Part shown: piece after piece, positions 56,928 through 64,000 of the stretch
Layout of the letters: the number at the start of each line of letters is the position of its first letter
How positions within the stretch are numbered: the first letter of the stretch is position 1
Source: Bradyrhizobium sp. Tv2a-2
GTDB lineage: Bacteria; Pseudomonadota; Alphaproteobacteria; Rhizobiales; Xanthobacteraceae
Length of the DNA: 64,000 nt
Direction: 5' to 3'
Assembly: GCF_000472425.1 (NCBI RefSeq)
Contig: NZ_AXAI01000006.1
Span: 124,001 to 188,000, forward strand
Notes under the pieces: generated by a model
What the model saw: only the letters and a program-made list of their open reading frames with translations
What the model was told of the DNA's origin: nothing
The model's database searches: none
Translations under genes and position numbers: made by a program

Positions 56928-57614
56928 TTAGCTATTGACGGCCCACTCTGGCGTCAAAGTCGCCTTGAACTCCACGCCATGCAGGCGAATAGTGGGGGCG
57001 ACGCCGAAATGATTTGCGCCGAACACGCGCAGCCGCAGCTGCAGATCCTCCTTGTCGATGTCGAGCGGAATTTCGCATATCGCGCGGTAGGCTCGGCGCG
57101 AATATTTCCTGCTGTTCCACGGGACATCGGAAACCGGCAGCGGGGTGCTTGCGCAGGCGAGCGGCTCGGCGAGATTCCAGAACAACCGCGCGAGATGGGC
57201 ATAGGCCAGACCCTCAAGGCCGGCCGCGTCGATTTGCGACGGGATTGCAAACCGCACCACGCTCACGATCGGTCCGGCGTCGACCTTGTCGACCATGACA
57301 TGCGCGGTGGCGCCGAATTCGGATGCCTGTTCGTACAGTGCGAAATGCGCCGGCGCCCAGCCGGGATAGCGCGGCGGGCCGGGATGGAAGTTGTACGCGC
57401 CGAAACCGAGCCCATCGATCACCTGCGCCGGCACGATCAGGGGCGTTGCAAAGGCGATGAGGCGGCTGCGGGCGAGCTCGTCCGCATCGAGTGCGGCAAA
57501 CTGGCTGGGTGCCGTGATCGGGCGGATCACGAGTTGCGGATTGTGGCCAAGCAGCGCCGCGGATAGAGCAGCGTGCTCGCGGTCGCCCGTCACCAGAATG
57601 ATCGTATCGAACAT
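56928..57614 (-). CDS. Formyltransferase-family protein
   Basis: This 228-residue protein resembles the formyl-transfer domain of methionyl-tRNA formyltransferase. The catalytic Asn-His-Asp set is Asn75 and His77 in YNFHPGPPRYPG and Asp112 in DKVDAGPI. The usual C-terminal tRNA-binding domain is absent, so it is not the housekeeping Fmt. It may formylate a sugar amine, hydroxylamine or other small molecule. The ATG at 57614 has GGGAG 6-8 bases upstream. It is divergent from the P450 gene. Confidence 0.82.
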   Translation of the reverse strand: MFDTIILVTGDREHAALSAALLGHNPQLVIRPITAPSQFAALDADELARSRLIAFATPLIVPAQVIDGLGFGAYNFHPGPPRYPGWAPAHFALYEQASEFGATAHVMVDKVDAGPIVSVVRFAIPSQIDAAGLEGLAYAHLARLFWNLAEPLACASTPLPVSDVPWNSRKYSRRAYRAICEIPLDIDKEDLQLRLRVFGANHFGVAPTIRLHGVEFKATLTPEWAVNS

Positions 57615-57667
57615 TGGCACTCCCAGGGTGCGATGTTCGCCCCTGGGGCAGAGTGTCGCGGCAGATG

Positions 57668-57682
57668 TTAAAATCGCGTTAA
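57668..57682. promoter_or_regulatory. TTAA-N7-TTAA site (CtrA-like)
   Basis: TTAA, seven bases, TTAA, followed by CCAT, gives a perfect TTAA-N7-TTAA with a TTAACCAT second half. This is the consensus for the alphaproteobacterial cell-cycle regulator CtrA. It lies 54 bases upstream of the formyltransferase start and 131 bases before the P450. Chance occurrence in 64 kb is possible, but it sits in a promoter gap. Confidence 0.45.
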
Positions 57683-57813
57683 CCATATGGTGTCGTGGCT
57701 TCGAGCCGCGGCGAGCGTTCCGGCAGCAACAGCCTGGCAAATCCTTTCAGTTCCATCCCTTGTCCGGGCGGTATCGCGTCCCATCTTCCGGGCGAGCCGT
57801 TCGGAAGCGATCC

Positions 57814-59022
57814 ATGACGGAGCCTGTCGACTTCGCAAGCGAAGCATTTTTCCGCGATCCCGGCGCGGCGGTAGCGCGACTGCGCACGATCGCGCCTTTG
57901 GTTGCCGCCACTTTTCCGGTCACGGGACGGGTCTGGGTCACCACAACCTATGAGGCGACGGCGCGCGTCCTGAAGGATTCCGAGAACTTCACGTTGCGCA
58001 AGGAGGATAGCACCGTCGCCGGCTTGCGCTGGTGGATGCCGACCTCCGTCACTGTGCTCGCCAACAACATGCTCACGGTGGACGAGCCGGATCACACGCG
58101 CCTGCGCGGGATCGTCGACGAGGCCTTCCGCCGTCGTGCCGTGCTCGACATGGAGCCGCATATTCACGCGATCGCGGACCGTCTCGCCGACGAGTTGTTT
58201 GCGGATGGCGAGCCTGCTGATCTGGTCCTTCGCTATGCGCGCATCCTGCCGCTGTCGGTGATCTGCGAGCTGCTCGGCCTGCCGCAGGCGGACCGGCCGC
58301 AATTCATCGCCTGGGCAAACGCGATGGGCCGTCTCAAGGGGCCGATCAGCTTCTTCCTCATGATGCGCGTGATAAAGAAGATGCGCCGCTATTTCGAGGG
58401 CCGGCTTGCCGTGGCTCGCGCGCAAGGCGGCGAGGGCCTGATCGCCGAATTGGTGCGGGTCGAGAGCGAGGGGAAACGCATCAGCGGCGATGAGATGGTG
58501 TCGATGCTGTTCCTGCTCCTGGTCGCGGGATCGGAGACGACGACGCATCTGATCAGCGGTGCCACCTTCGAGCTCCTGAAGGATCCGGCGCAACGGGCCA
58601 GGCTCACATCGGACTGGAGCGGCCTCAGCCTTGCCATCGAGGAGTTCCTGCGCTTCGTCGCGCCGGTGCAGTTTTCAAAACCGCGCTATGTGCGCGAGGA
58701 TCTCGTGCTCGATGGGGTCAAGCTGAAGAAAGGAGACCGGGTGATGGCGATGATCGTCGCGGCGAACCTCGATCCGGCCGCCAACGATCAGTCCGATCAG
58801 CTTGATCTCACGCGCCGGCCCAACCGGCATCTTGCTTTCGGCACGGGCATCCATTTCTGCCTCGGCCATCAGCTCGCCCGGATCGAGGCGGGCTGCGGCT
58901 TGCAGGCACTATTCACGCGCTGGCCGAGATTGCAACTTGCCGTCAAGCCCAGGGACGTGCGCTGGCGCCGCCGACCGGGCCTGCGTTCAATCGACAAGCT
59001 ACCGGTCGCGACGGGATTTTGA
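57814..59022 (+). CDS. Cytochrome P450
   Basis: This 402-residue soluble class I-type P450 would hydroxylate a small hydrophobic substrate with electrons from a ferredoxin. The I-helix oxygen-binding motif AGSETTTHL, the K-helix ExxR in EEFLR, and the heme loop FGTGIHFCLGHQLAR with Cys349 as iron ligand are all intact. No redox partner gene is beside it. The frame is open from 57391, but ATG 57814 with GGAAG upstream starts a normal-length enzyme. Natural substrate unknown. Confidence 0.93.
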   Translation: MTEPVDFASEAFFRDPGAAVARLRTIAPLVAATFPVTGRVWVTTTYEATARVLKDSENFTLRKEDSTVAGLRWWMPTSVTVLANNMLTVDEPDHTRLRGIVDEAFRRRAVLDMEPHIHAIADRLADELFADGEPADLVLRYARILPLSVICELLGLPQADRPQFIAWANAMGRLKGPISFFLMMRVIKKMRRYFEGRLAVARAQGGEGLIAELVRVESEGKRISGDEMVSMLFLLLVAGSETTTHLISGATFELLKDPAQRARLTSDWSGLSLAIEEFLRFVAPVQFSKPRYVREDLVLDGVKLKKGDRVMAMIVAANLDPAANDQSDQLDLTRRPNRHLAFGTGIHFCLGHQLARIEAGCGLQALFTRWPRLQLAVKPRDVRWRRRPGLRSIDKLPVATGF

Positions 59023-59061
59023 TCCGGTTGAGGCGTGCTGGCGGTCGCGGAGTTGTCCGCT

Positions 59062-59298
59062 CTACTTCTTCTTCATCGACGTCGGGTTCGGCGGATTTTT
59101 GGTCGATGTCGGGTTGGACGGCGTGGCGTTGGCCGTCGCGCCTTTTGCCGGCGGGATCACCGGGTTGGGGTGATTGGTCGCGCCGCCGACATGGTTGATC
59201 GGCTTGGTCGGCCCTCCAACTGAGCTTTGCGCAAGCGCCGGCGAGGCAACGAGGGCCAGAAGCGCGATTGCGAGGGGCAGGCGGGTCCTGCGGTTCAT
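59062..59298 (-). CDS. Small exported low-complexity protein
   Basis: This 78-residue product has a signal peptide (MNRRTRLPLAIALLALVASP, cleavage after ALA). The mature part is rich in Asn, Pro, Thr and Gly (for example NPTSTKNPPNPTSMKKK). No family is recognised. An upstream in-frame Met at 59316 is an alternative start. Confidence 0.5.
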   Translation of the reverse strand: MNRRTRLPLAIALLALVASPALAQSSVGGPTKPINHVGGATNHPNPVIPPAKGATANATPSNPTSTKNPPNPTSMKKK

Positions 59299-59622
59299 TC
59301 GGCGTTCGCTGTTCATGTCAGGCCGCGGATGTCGGAGTGTCAGGCCGAATTAGTGACGCACGCACTATGCGTCGCGAGCGCGCGGGAGGCAATGCGGCAG
59401 CTCATCTGATTTTGCCCGACGGGCGCGCCGAGCCAAAAATCCCGTCAATCCGTAATGTATAGAATATATTCTTCGTTTCAGAAGTATGGCCAGGAGCGCG
59501 GCAGCATCGCGCGTCTCGAACCAGGAGGCTGCCAATCGGCGGCTCTTTGACACTTGAATAGGACTTTCGCAGCAACCGCCCCGCCTTGAAATCGGCGCTC
59601 CTCATGGCTAATCGCGCGCCGC

Positions 59623-59850
59623 ATGAACTCCAATATCGAGCCCCTGGCGCGCGAGATGGCGGCGCGGATCTGCAGGCGGGAGGGGATGCCCGAGCCTGAG
59701 GTCGCGCGGTGGGTCGACCTGCACTGGCCGTGCGCCGCCGCCATGCTGGAGGCGGGGCTCATGAACGAGGCGGGCCAATGGCTGGAGGGCAGGGAGCTCG
59801 TCAGGGGCTTCGAGGCCTATCGCGAGCGGCTCGAAAGCCTGCCAAAATAG
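59623..59850 (+). CDS. Hypothetical small helical protein
   Basis: The 75-residue product is soluble and helical (EPLAREMAARICRREGM), with no signal or known motif. Codon use is like its neighbours. I recall similar short proteins in Bradyrhizobium, but assign no function. Confidence 0.55.
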   Translation: MNSNIEPLAREMAARICRREGMPEPEVARWVDLHWPCAAAMLEAGLMNEAGQWLEGRELVRGFEAYRERLESLPK

Positions 59851-60065
59851 GGGTTTGGCGCGTTCGGGCGAATCTGTCTAAAGACGGCTTGAGGCACGCT
59901 GCAGCGCGTGAAAGGCTCAAAAATGCCTGCGGGAGCGTGCTTTCTCGGCCCTGATGAACAAAAAAGGCCGAAAATCCCCGGAAAAATCCAACATTTTTGC
60001 GCAGAAGACTCTAGGATTTTGCCGGTTCGTTTAATATCGCCAGCGGACGAATCAGAGGAGACACA

Positions 60066-60365
60066 ATGGCTACCCAACTGTCCAAATCGCAGCTGCTCGA
60101 GAAACTCTCGACGGCAACCGAACTTTCCAAGCGTGACGTGAAGAACGTCCTGGATACCATGGTCGATGTCGGCCACAAGGAACTCAAGAAGAACGGCGTG
60201 TTCCTGGTGCCGGGCTTCGCGAAGTTCGTGGTCGTCAAGAAGCCGGCGACCAAGGCGCGCAAGGGCACCAACCCCTTCACCGGCGAGGAGATGATGTTCA
60301 AGGCCAAGCCGGCGCGCAAGATCGTCCGCGCAAGGCCGGTCAAGGCCGCGAAGGACGCCGTCTAA
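60066..60365 (+). CDS. HU-family DNA-binding protein
   Basis: This 99-residue nucleoid protein has the HU/IHF pattern: helix pair (KSQLLEKLSTATELSKRDVK), then VFLVPGFAKFVV and KGTNPFTGEEMMFKAKPARK, where the Pro of the NPxT/NPFTGE arm inserts into DNA. The basic C-terminus (RPVKAAKDAV) is longer than in E. coli HU. GAGGAG precedes the ATG. A strong terminator follows, so it is a one-gene transcript. Confidence 0.92.
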   Translation: MATQLSKSQLLEKLSTATELSKRDVKNVLDTMVDVGHKELKKNGVFLVPGFAKFVVVKKPATKARKGTNPFTGEEMMFKAKPARKIVRARPVKAAKDAV

Positions 60366-60370
60366 GAATA

Positions 60371-60398
60371 AAGGCCCCCGCAACCGGGGGCCTTTTGC
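60371..60398 (+). terminator. Rho-independent terminator after HU-like gene
   Basis: A perfect 10-bp stem AAGGCCCCCG / CGGGGGCCTT closes a CAAC loop, followed by TTGCTT. It begins six bases after the HU-family stop codon. Confidence 0.85.
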
Positions 60399-60872
60399 TT
60401 TGAGGGCAGCGCCCTTTTTCCACGGGCGCCGTCGCGCGGCGCCCTTCAATGGCAGGCGCTGAACCGGAGCGCATGCCGCAGGAGCGGCAGCCTCGTTCGG
60501 CGATCCAGAGCCGAGGCCAAGCGGGCATAAAAGCGCGCAGCCTCCGGTGCCTAAGCCCACGCTGACGACGACTTGGTTCGTCAGCCGATGCGAGCGGCCG
60601 CTTCGCCAGATTTTGACGGCCAGTGGCGGCTCCGCGCATTCCCCATTGATAGACACCATCTCGCGTTGGCTCGCAGCGTCCGATGCTGCGGCCGCGAAGC
60701 AAACACGTTGCCGTCGCGTTTAGCGCGCGACGTTTAATAAACATCTGACAAATCAATCACTCGGCCGTTTCCGCCAGCGCGCCGCACCACTTCGATCGCG
60801 ATGCATGCAAGAGATCGCAGTGCAGCAGGCCTATCTTGAATCGCGAGACGAACGGTGAGACCGCAAATCCCA
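60399..60872. other. Intergenic region upstream of sugar ABC operon
   Basis: No gene is supported in this stretch. A minus-strand open frame (60340-60756) has no family match and overlaps the terminator. It holds GC-rich inverted repeats such as GGGCGCCGTCGCGCGGCGCCC. Confidence 0.35.
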
Positions 60873-60899
60873 CTTGACGGCTTTCGCAAACTGGTATCG

Positions 60900-60929
60900 G
60901 ATGTTTAGTATTAAACTAAACTGAACATC
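60900..60929. promoter_or_regulatory. Operator-like inverted repeat before sugar ABC genes
   Basis: GATGTTTAGT and ACTGAACATC pair at 9 of 10 positions around a 10-base AT-rich spacer. A smaller nested repeat, TTTAGT / ACTAAA, lies at 60904-60920. A possible promoter (TTGACG at 60873, TATCGG at 60894) sits just upstream, so a repressor here could block it. DeoR or LacI-type sugar regulators use such sites. The operon start is 174 bases downstream. Confidence 0.5.
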
Positions 60930-61102
60930 GCGCCTGGAGGCGGCCCAAGGATGATCACGCTCGCGCTTGATGCGCGCGAGCGCGTGCTCCTGCTCGGCAA
61001 CCCCCTTCGCTTGAAGCCCTCAAAGGCTTCGATGAACAAGCCGCCACTCGGACCGGGGCGCTTCCGATTGCGGCAAGGGAATGCGTCACGAGAGGAAAGC
61101 AC

Positions 61103-62473
61103 ATGCGAAAATCTGCGACTGGAAGGTGGTCGAAGTGGGCGGGCGGCGCGCTTGCTCTCTTCGCGGGCGTTGCGGCGTCGGCTCTCTTAAGCGGGCCGGC
61201 GCGCGCGGAAGGCAAGCAGCTCACGCTGTGTTGGGCGGCCTGGGATCCCGCCAATGCGCTGGTTGAGCTCGGCAAGGACTTCACCAAGCAGTCCGGCATC
61301 GAGATGAAGTACGAGTTCGTGCCCTGGACGAGCTATGCCGACCGCTTCCTCAACGAGCTCAATTCGCACGGCAAGCTGTGCGACCTGATCATCGGCGACA
61401 GCCAGTGGATCGGCGGCGCCGCGGAAAACCATTGGTACGTCAAGCTCAACGACTTCTTCGACAAGGAGAAGATCTCGATGGACGACTTCGTCCCGGCGAC
61501 GGTGGTCGGCTACTCGGAGTGGCCGAAGAACACGCCGAACTACTGGGCGCTGCCGGCCATGGCCGACGCCGTCGGCTGGACCTACCGCAAGGACTGGTTC
61601 TCGCGTCCTGAAATCCAGTCCGCCTTCAAGGCCAAATACAACCGCGACCTCGCGCCGCCCAAGACCTATGAGGAGCTGAAGCAGATCGCCGAATTCTTCC
61701 AGGGCCGCGAGATCGACGGCAAGAAGGTCTATGGTGCCTACATCTTCACCGAGCGCGGCTCGGAAGGTATCACCATGGGCGTGACCAATGTTCTGTATAA
61801 CTACGGCTTCCAGTATGAGAACCCGAAGAAGGCGTACCAGATGCAGGGTTACGTCAATTCGGCTGACGCTGCGAAGGGGCTCGAGTTCTACAAGGAGCTC
61901 TATAAGTGCTGCACCGCGCCCGGCATGACCAATGCCTACATGCAGGAGGGCCTTGACGCCTTCAAGTCGGGCCAGGTGGCGATGCAGATGAACTGGTTCG
62001 CCTTCTTCCCCGGCCTCTACAAGGATCCGAATGTCGGCGGCGACAAGATCGGCTTCTTTGTCAATCCGGCCGGTCCCAAGGCGCACTTCACCCAGCTCGG
62101 CGGGCAGGGCATCTCTGTTGTCGCGACCTCCGACCGCAAGGACGACGCGCTCGCTTATATCAAATGGTTCGCGCAGCCCGCCGTGCAGCAGAAGTGGTGG
62201 CAGCTCGGTGGTTACTCCGCGCTCAAGGCAGTGGTCGATGCGCCGGACTTCCCGAAGAGCGCGCCGTTTGCTCCGCAATTCCTGGAGTCGATGGCGATCG
62301 TGAAGGACTTCTGGGCTGAGCCCTCCTACGCGCAGTTGCTGCTCGACATGCAGAAGCGGGTGCATGACTATGTCGTGGCCGACAAGGGCACGTCGCAGCA
62401 GGCGCTCGATTTGCTGGTCAAGGACTGGACCAAGGTCTTTGGCGAGCAGGGCAAGACGGTGGCGTCGGAATGA
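61103..62473 (+). CDS. Sugar ABC transporter substrate-binding protein
   Basis: This 456-residue family 1 binding protein has a long signal peptide (about 1-36, ending ARA). The mature chain starts KQLTLCWAAWDPANALVEL, with the aromatic-rich ligand region FVPWTSYADRFLNEL. GAGGA lies upstream. Two permease genes follow, so this begins an importer operon whose ATPase is presumably beyond the window. The ligand cannot be told; sugars, polyols or glycerol are the usual range. Confidence 0.9.
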   Translation: MRKSATGRWSKWAGGALALFAGVAASALLSGPARAEGKQLTLCWAAWDPANALVELGKDFTKQSGIEMKYEFVPWTSYADRFLNELNSHGKLCDLIIGDSQWIGGAAENHWYVKLNDFFDKEKISMDDFVPATVVGYSEWPKNTPNYWALPAMADAVGWTYRKDWFSRPEIQSAFKAKYNRDLAPPKTYEELKQIAEFFQGREIDGKKVYGAYIFTERGSEGITMGVTNVLYNYGFQYENPKKAYQMQGYVNSADAAKGLEFYKELYKCCTAPGMTNAYMQEGLDAFKSGQVAMQMNWFAFFPGLYKDPNVGGDKIGFFVNPAGPKAHFTQLGGQGISVVATSDRKDDALAYIKWFAQPAVQQKWWQLGGYSALKAVVDAPDFPKSAPFAPQFLESMAIVKDFWAEPSYAQLLLDMQKRVHDYVVADKGTSQQALDLLVKDWTKVFGEQGKTVASE

Positions 62474-62554
62474 CGTCGGCCTGATCGCAAATGTAAATGG
62501 GTTTCCCCGGGGCCTTCGATCCGGGGAAGCTCGATCAGCCCTTCCAAGTGCAAG

Positions 62555-63517
62555 ATGACCACGATCATTCATCCTGACCACGCCTCGGTGACCCACGCTC
62601 CGCCAGCGAAATCCGGCTCCGCCTGGCGGGGGCGGGGGTTGTCCGACCGCTCGATCGCCTGGCTGTTCGTAGGCCCCACGATCGCCCTTCTGCTCGCGAT
62701 CAACATCTTTCCGCTGATCTGGATGATCCGGCTCTCGTTTACGAGCCTCAACCTCAGCATGTCCTACCTGCCGCTGCGGTTCGTCGGTCTCGACAATTTC
62801 CGGGACATCCTCACCGACGAGGACGTCTGGGCCCGCCTGCAGACCACCGCGCGCTTCGTCATTTGCTCGGTCGCGCTGCAGGTGATCGTCGGCTTTGGCC
62901 TTGCGCTGCTCATCAACCGGCGCTTCCGCGGTCACAGCTTCTGGACCACCATCATCCTTCTCCCGATGATGCTTTCGCCCGCGGTGGTTGGCAATTTCTG
63001 GACGCTTCTATTCCAGCCGCAGATCGGCCCGTTCAACTATCTCGTCAGCCTCTTCACCGGCGTGCCGCCAAGCTCGTTCTCCATGACCGGCGAGGTGGCG
63101 CTAGCGCCCTGGACCATCGTGCTGGTCGATACCTGGATGTGGGCGCCTTACGTGATGCTGATCTGTCTCGCGGGGCTACGCTCGATCCCGGACTACATCT
63201 ATGAGGCGGCCGAGGTCGACCGCGCTTCGCCCTGGCGGCAGTTCTGGTCGATCACGCTGCCGATGACGGTGCCGTTCCTGATGCTCGCGGTGCTGTTCCG
63301 CGCCATCGAGAACTTCAAGATGTTCGACATGGTCAACCTCCTGACCTCGGGCGGTCCGGGCTCGACCACCGAGCTGGTCTCGATCACCTTGAAGCGCGCC
63401 GCGTTCGAGAAATGGCGCACCGGCTATTCATCCGCGCTCGCCATCATCCTGTTCGTGACGGTGTTCGGCGCGGCCAACATCTATGTCAAGGCGCTCAACC
63501 GGGTGAAGCAACGATGA
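62555..63517 (+). CDS. Sugar ABC transporter permease
   Basis: This 320-residue CUT1-type permease has six hydrophobic segments and the EAA loop YEAAEVDRASPWRQFWSI. The TSGGPGSTTE region is the usual late marker. It starts 81 bases after the binding protein and its stop overlaps the next start (ATGA, 63514-63517). Confidence 0.92.
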   Translation: MTTIIHPDHASVTHAPPAKSGSAWRGRGLSDRSIAWLFVGPTIALLLAINIFPLIWMIRLSFTSLNLSMSYLPLRFVGLDNFRDILTDEDVWARLQTTARFVICSVALQVIVGFGLALLINRRFRGHSFWTTIILLPMMLSPAVVGNFWTLLFQPQIGPFNYLVSLFTGVPPSSFSMTGEVALAPWTIVLVDTWMWAPYVMLICLAGLRSIPDYIYEAAEVDRASPWRQFWSITLPMTVPFLMLAVLFRAIENFKMFDMVNLLTSGGPGSTTELVSITLKRAAFEKWRTGYSSALAIILFVTVFGAANIYVKALNRVKQR

Positions 63518-64000
63518 CTGCGCTTCGCACATCAACCGCACATTCCATTGTCGAGGCCACGCCGCGGGCCAAGGCCGTCGCCGGCACGCTGGTCATCCTT
63601 TATGCCGTGATCTCGATCCTGCCGCTGCTCTGGATCGGCGCGACCGCGTTCAAGTCGCAGAGCGATGCGATCGCCTATCCGCCGAAGGTGTTGTTCCAGC
63701 CGACGCTGGAAGGCTATGTGAATCTCTTCACTGTGCGCACGCGGCAGACGCCGGACTTCATTGCCAAGCTGCCGCCGGCGACCACCTGGTACGACAGACT
63801 GGTGCGCCAGCATGACATGGTGATTGCGGGACCCTCGAAAGTCGTGCCGCGGTTCGTCAACTCCCTGATCATCGGCTTTGGCTCGACCTTCCTCGCGGTC
63901 TTTCTCGGCACGCTCGCGGCCTACGCCTTCTCGCGCTTCAGGATTCCGCTCGCCGATGATCTGCTGTTCTTCATCCTGTCGACCCGGATGATGCCGCCGG
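63514..64000 (+). CDS. Sugar ABC transporter permease, 5' part
   Basis: The frame from ATG 63514 stays open to the end of the window (162 codons). A first membrane segment (about 20-42, LVILYAVISILPLLWIGA) and the TFKSQSDA-type loop are typical of the second MalG-like permease. Between them and the next helices is an insert (TRQTPDFIAKLPPATTWYD), after which FVNSLIIGFGSTFLAVFLG and AAYAFSRFRIPLADD follow. It is cut off before the EAA loop. Confidence 0.9.
   Translation, partial: MTALRTSTAHSIVEATPRAKAVAGTLVILYAVISILPLLWIGATAFKSQSDAIAYPPKVLFQPTLEGYVNLFTVRTRQTPDFIAKLPPATTWYDRLVRQHDMVIAGPSKVVPRFVNSLIIGFGSTFLAVFLGTLAAYAFSRFRIPLADDLLFFILSTRMMPP

Noticed and set aside
61187..62935. 582-codon minus frame across the binding protein and permease
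   Set aside because: Antisense to two well-supported transporter genes.

Overview
The window is about 64 kb of GC-rich (mid-60s %), densely coded alphaproteobacterial chromosome. It is most likely Bradyrhizobium or a close member of the Nitrobacteraceae. Reasons: the acpXL/lpxXL very-long-chain lipid A genes, a DUF2336 protein, a motA/motB pair beside kup, many ATGA-coupled operons, and short palindromic repeats in convergent gaps of the kind common in Bradyrhizobium. I saw no tRNA or rRNA gene, CRISPR array, phage or intact insertion sequence. All calls rest on reading the sequence and recalled family knowledge; no database search was run.

Layout. 1-3.8 kb: 3' end of cysS, a GNAT acetyltransferase and citramalate synthase cimA as a coupled operon, then a VOC protein and a convergent LOG-type phosphoribohydrolase. 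4-9.3 kb: an Atm1-like ABC exporter, the phosphatidylethanolamine genes psd and pssA, an RraA-family protein and an SDR. 9.5-16.7 kb: a membrane GGDEF/EAL protein with a DUF2336 partner, then (minus strand) an hsp20-lon heat-shock pair. 16.9-23.5 kb: motA, motB, kup, a rhodanese, a class I/II aminotransferase and a PotF-like binding protein. 23.5-27.8 kb (minus): acpXL, fabZXL, fabF2XL, fabF1XL and lpxXL, which make and transfer the very long acyl chain of rhizobial lipid A. The FabF2 subunit contains no cysteine, and the alcohol dehydrogenase gene usually found here is absent.

28-38.6 kb is looser accessory DNA: a Kir-type potassium channel, a ParB-like nuclease-fold protein, an HD-domain protein, a patatin-like phospholipase, a chemoreceptor, a GDCCVxC small protein, a secreted caspase-like protein with a peptidoglycan-binding domain, and at least two decayed gene remnants. 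38.7-46.8 kb is a divergent amino-sugar locus: an ABC sugar importer, nagA and a VOC gene on one side, murQ and a SIS-domain isomerase/deaminase on the other.

48-53.5 kb (minus) holds the most interesting group: a small His/Glu-rich hydrophobic protein, an HMA-like domain protein, a P1B-type ATPase without the usual CPx motif, then EcsC-family and DUF445 membrane proteins coupled by overlapping start/stop codons. The first three resemble the ferrosome (fez) iron-storage organelle clusters described in Rhodopseudomonas palustris and other bacteria. EcsC and DUF445 are candidate additional members. A broken acetoacetate decarboxylase gene follows.

53.6-64 kb: a HerA-like ATPase, an AraC-family regulator, a formyltransferase divergent from a cytochrome P450 (with a perfect TTAA-N7-TTAA site between them), a HU-family protein with a clear terminator, and the start of a second sugar ABC importer preceded by an operator-like inverted repeat. 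The last gene runs off the window.
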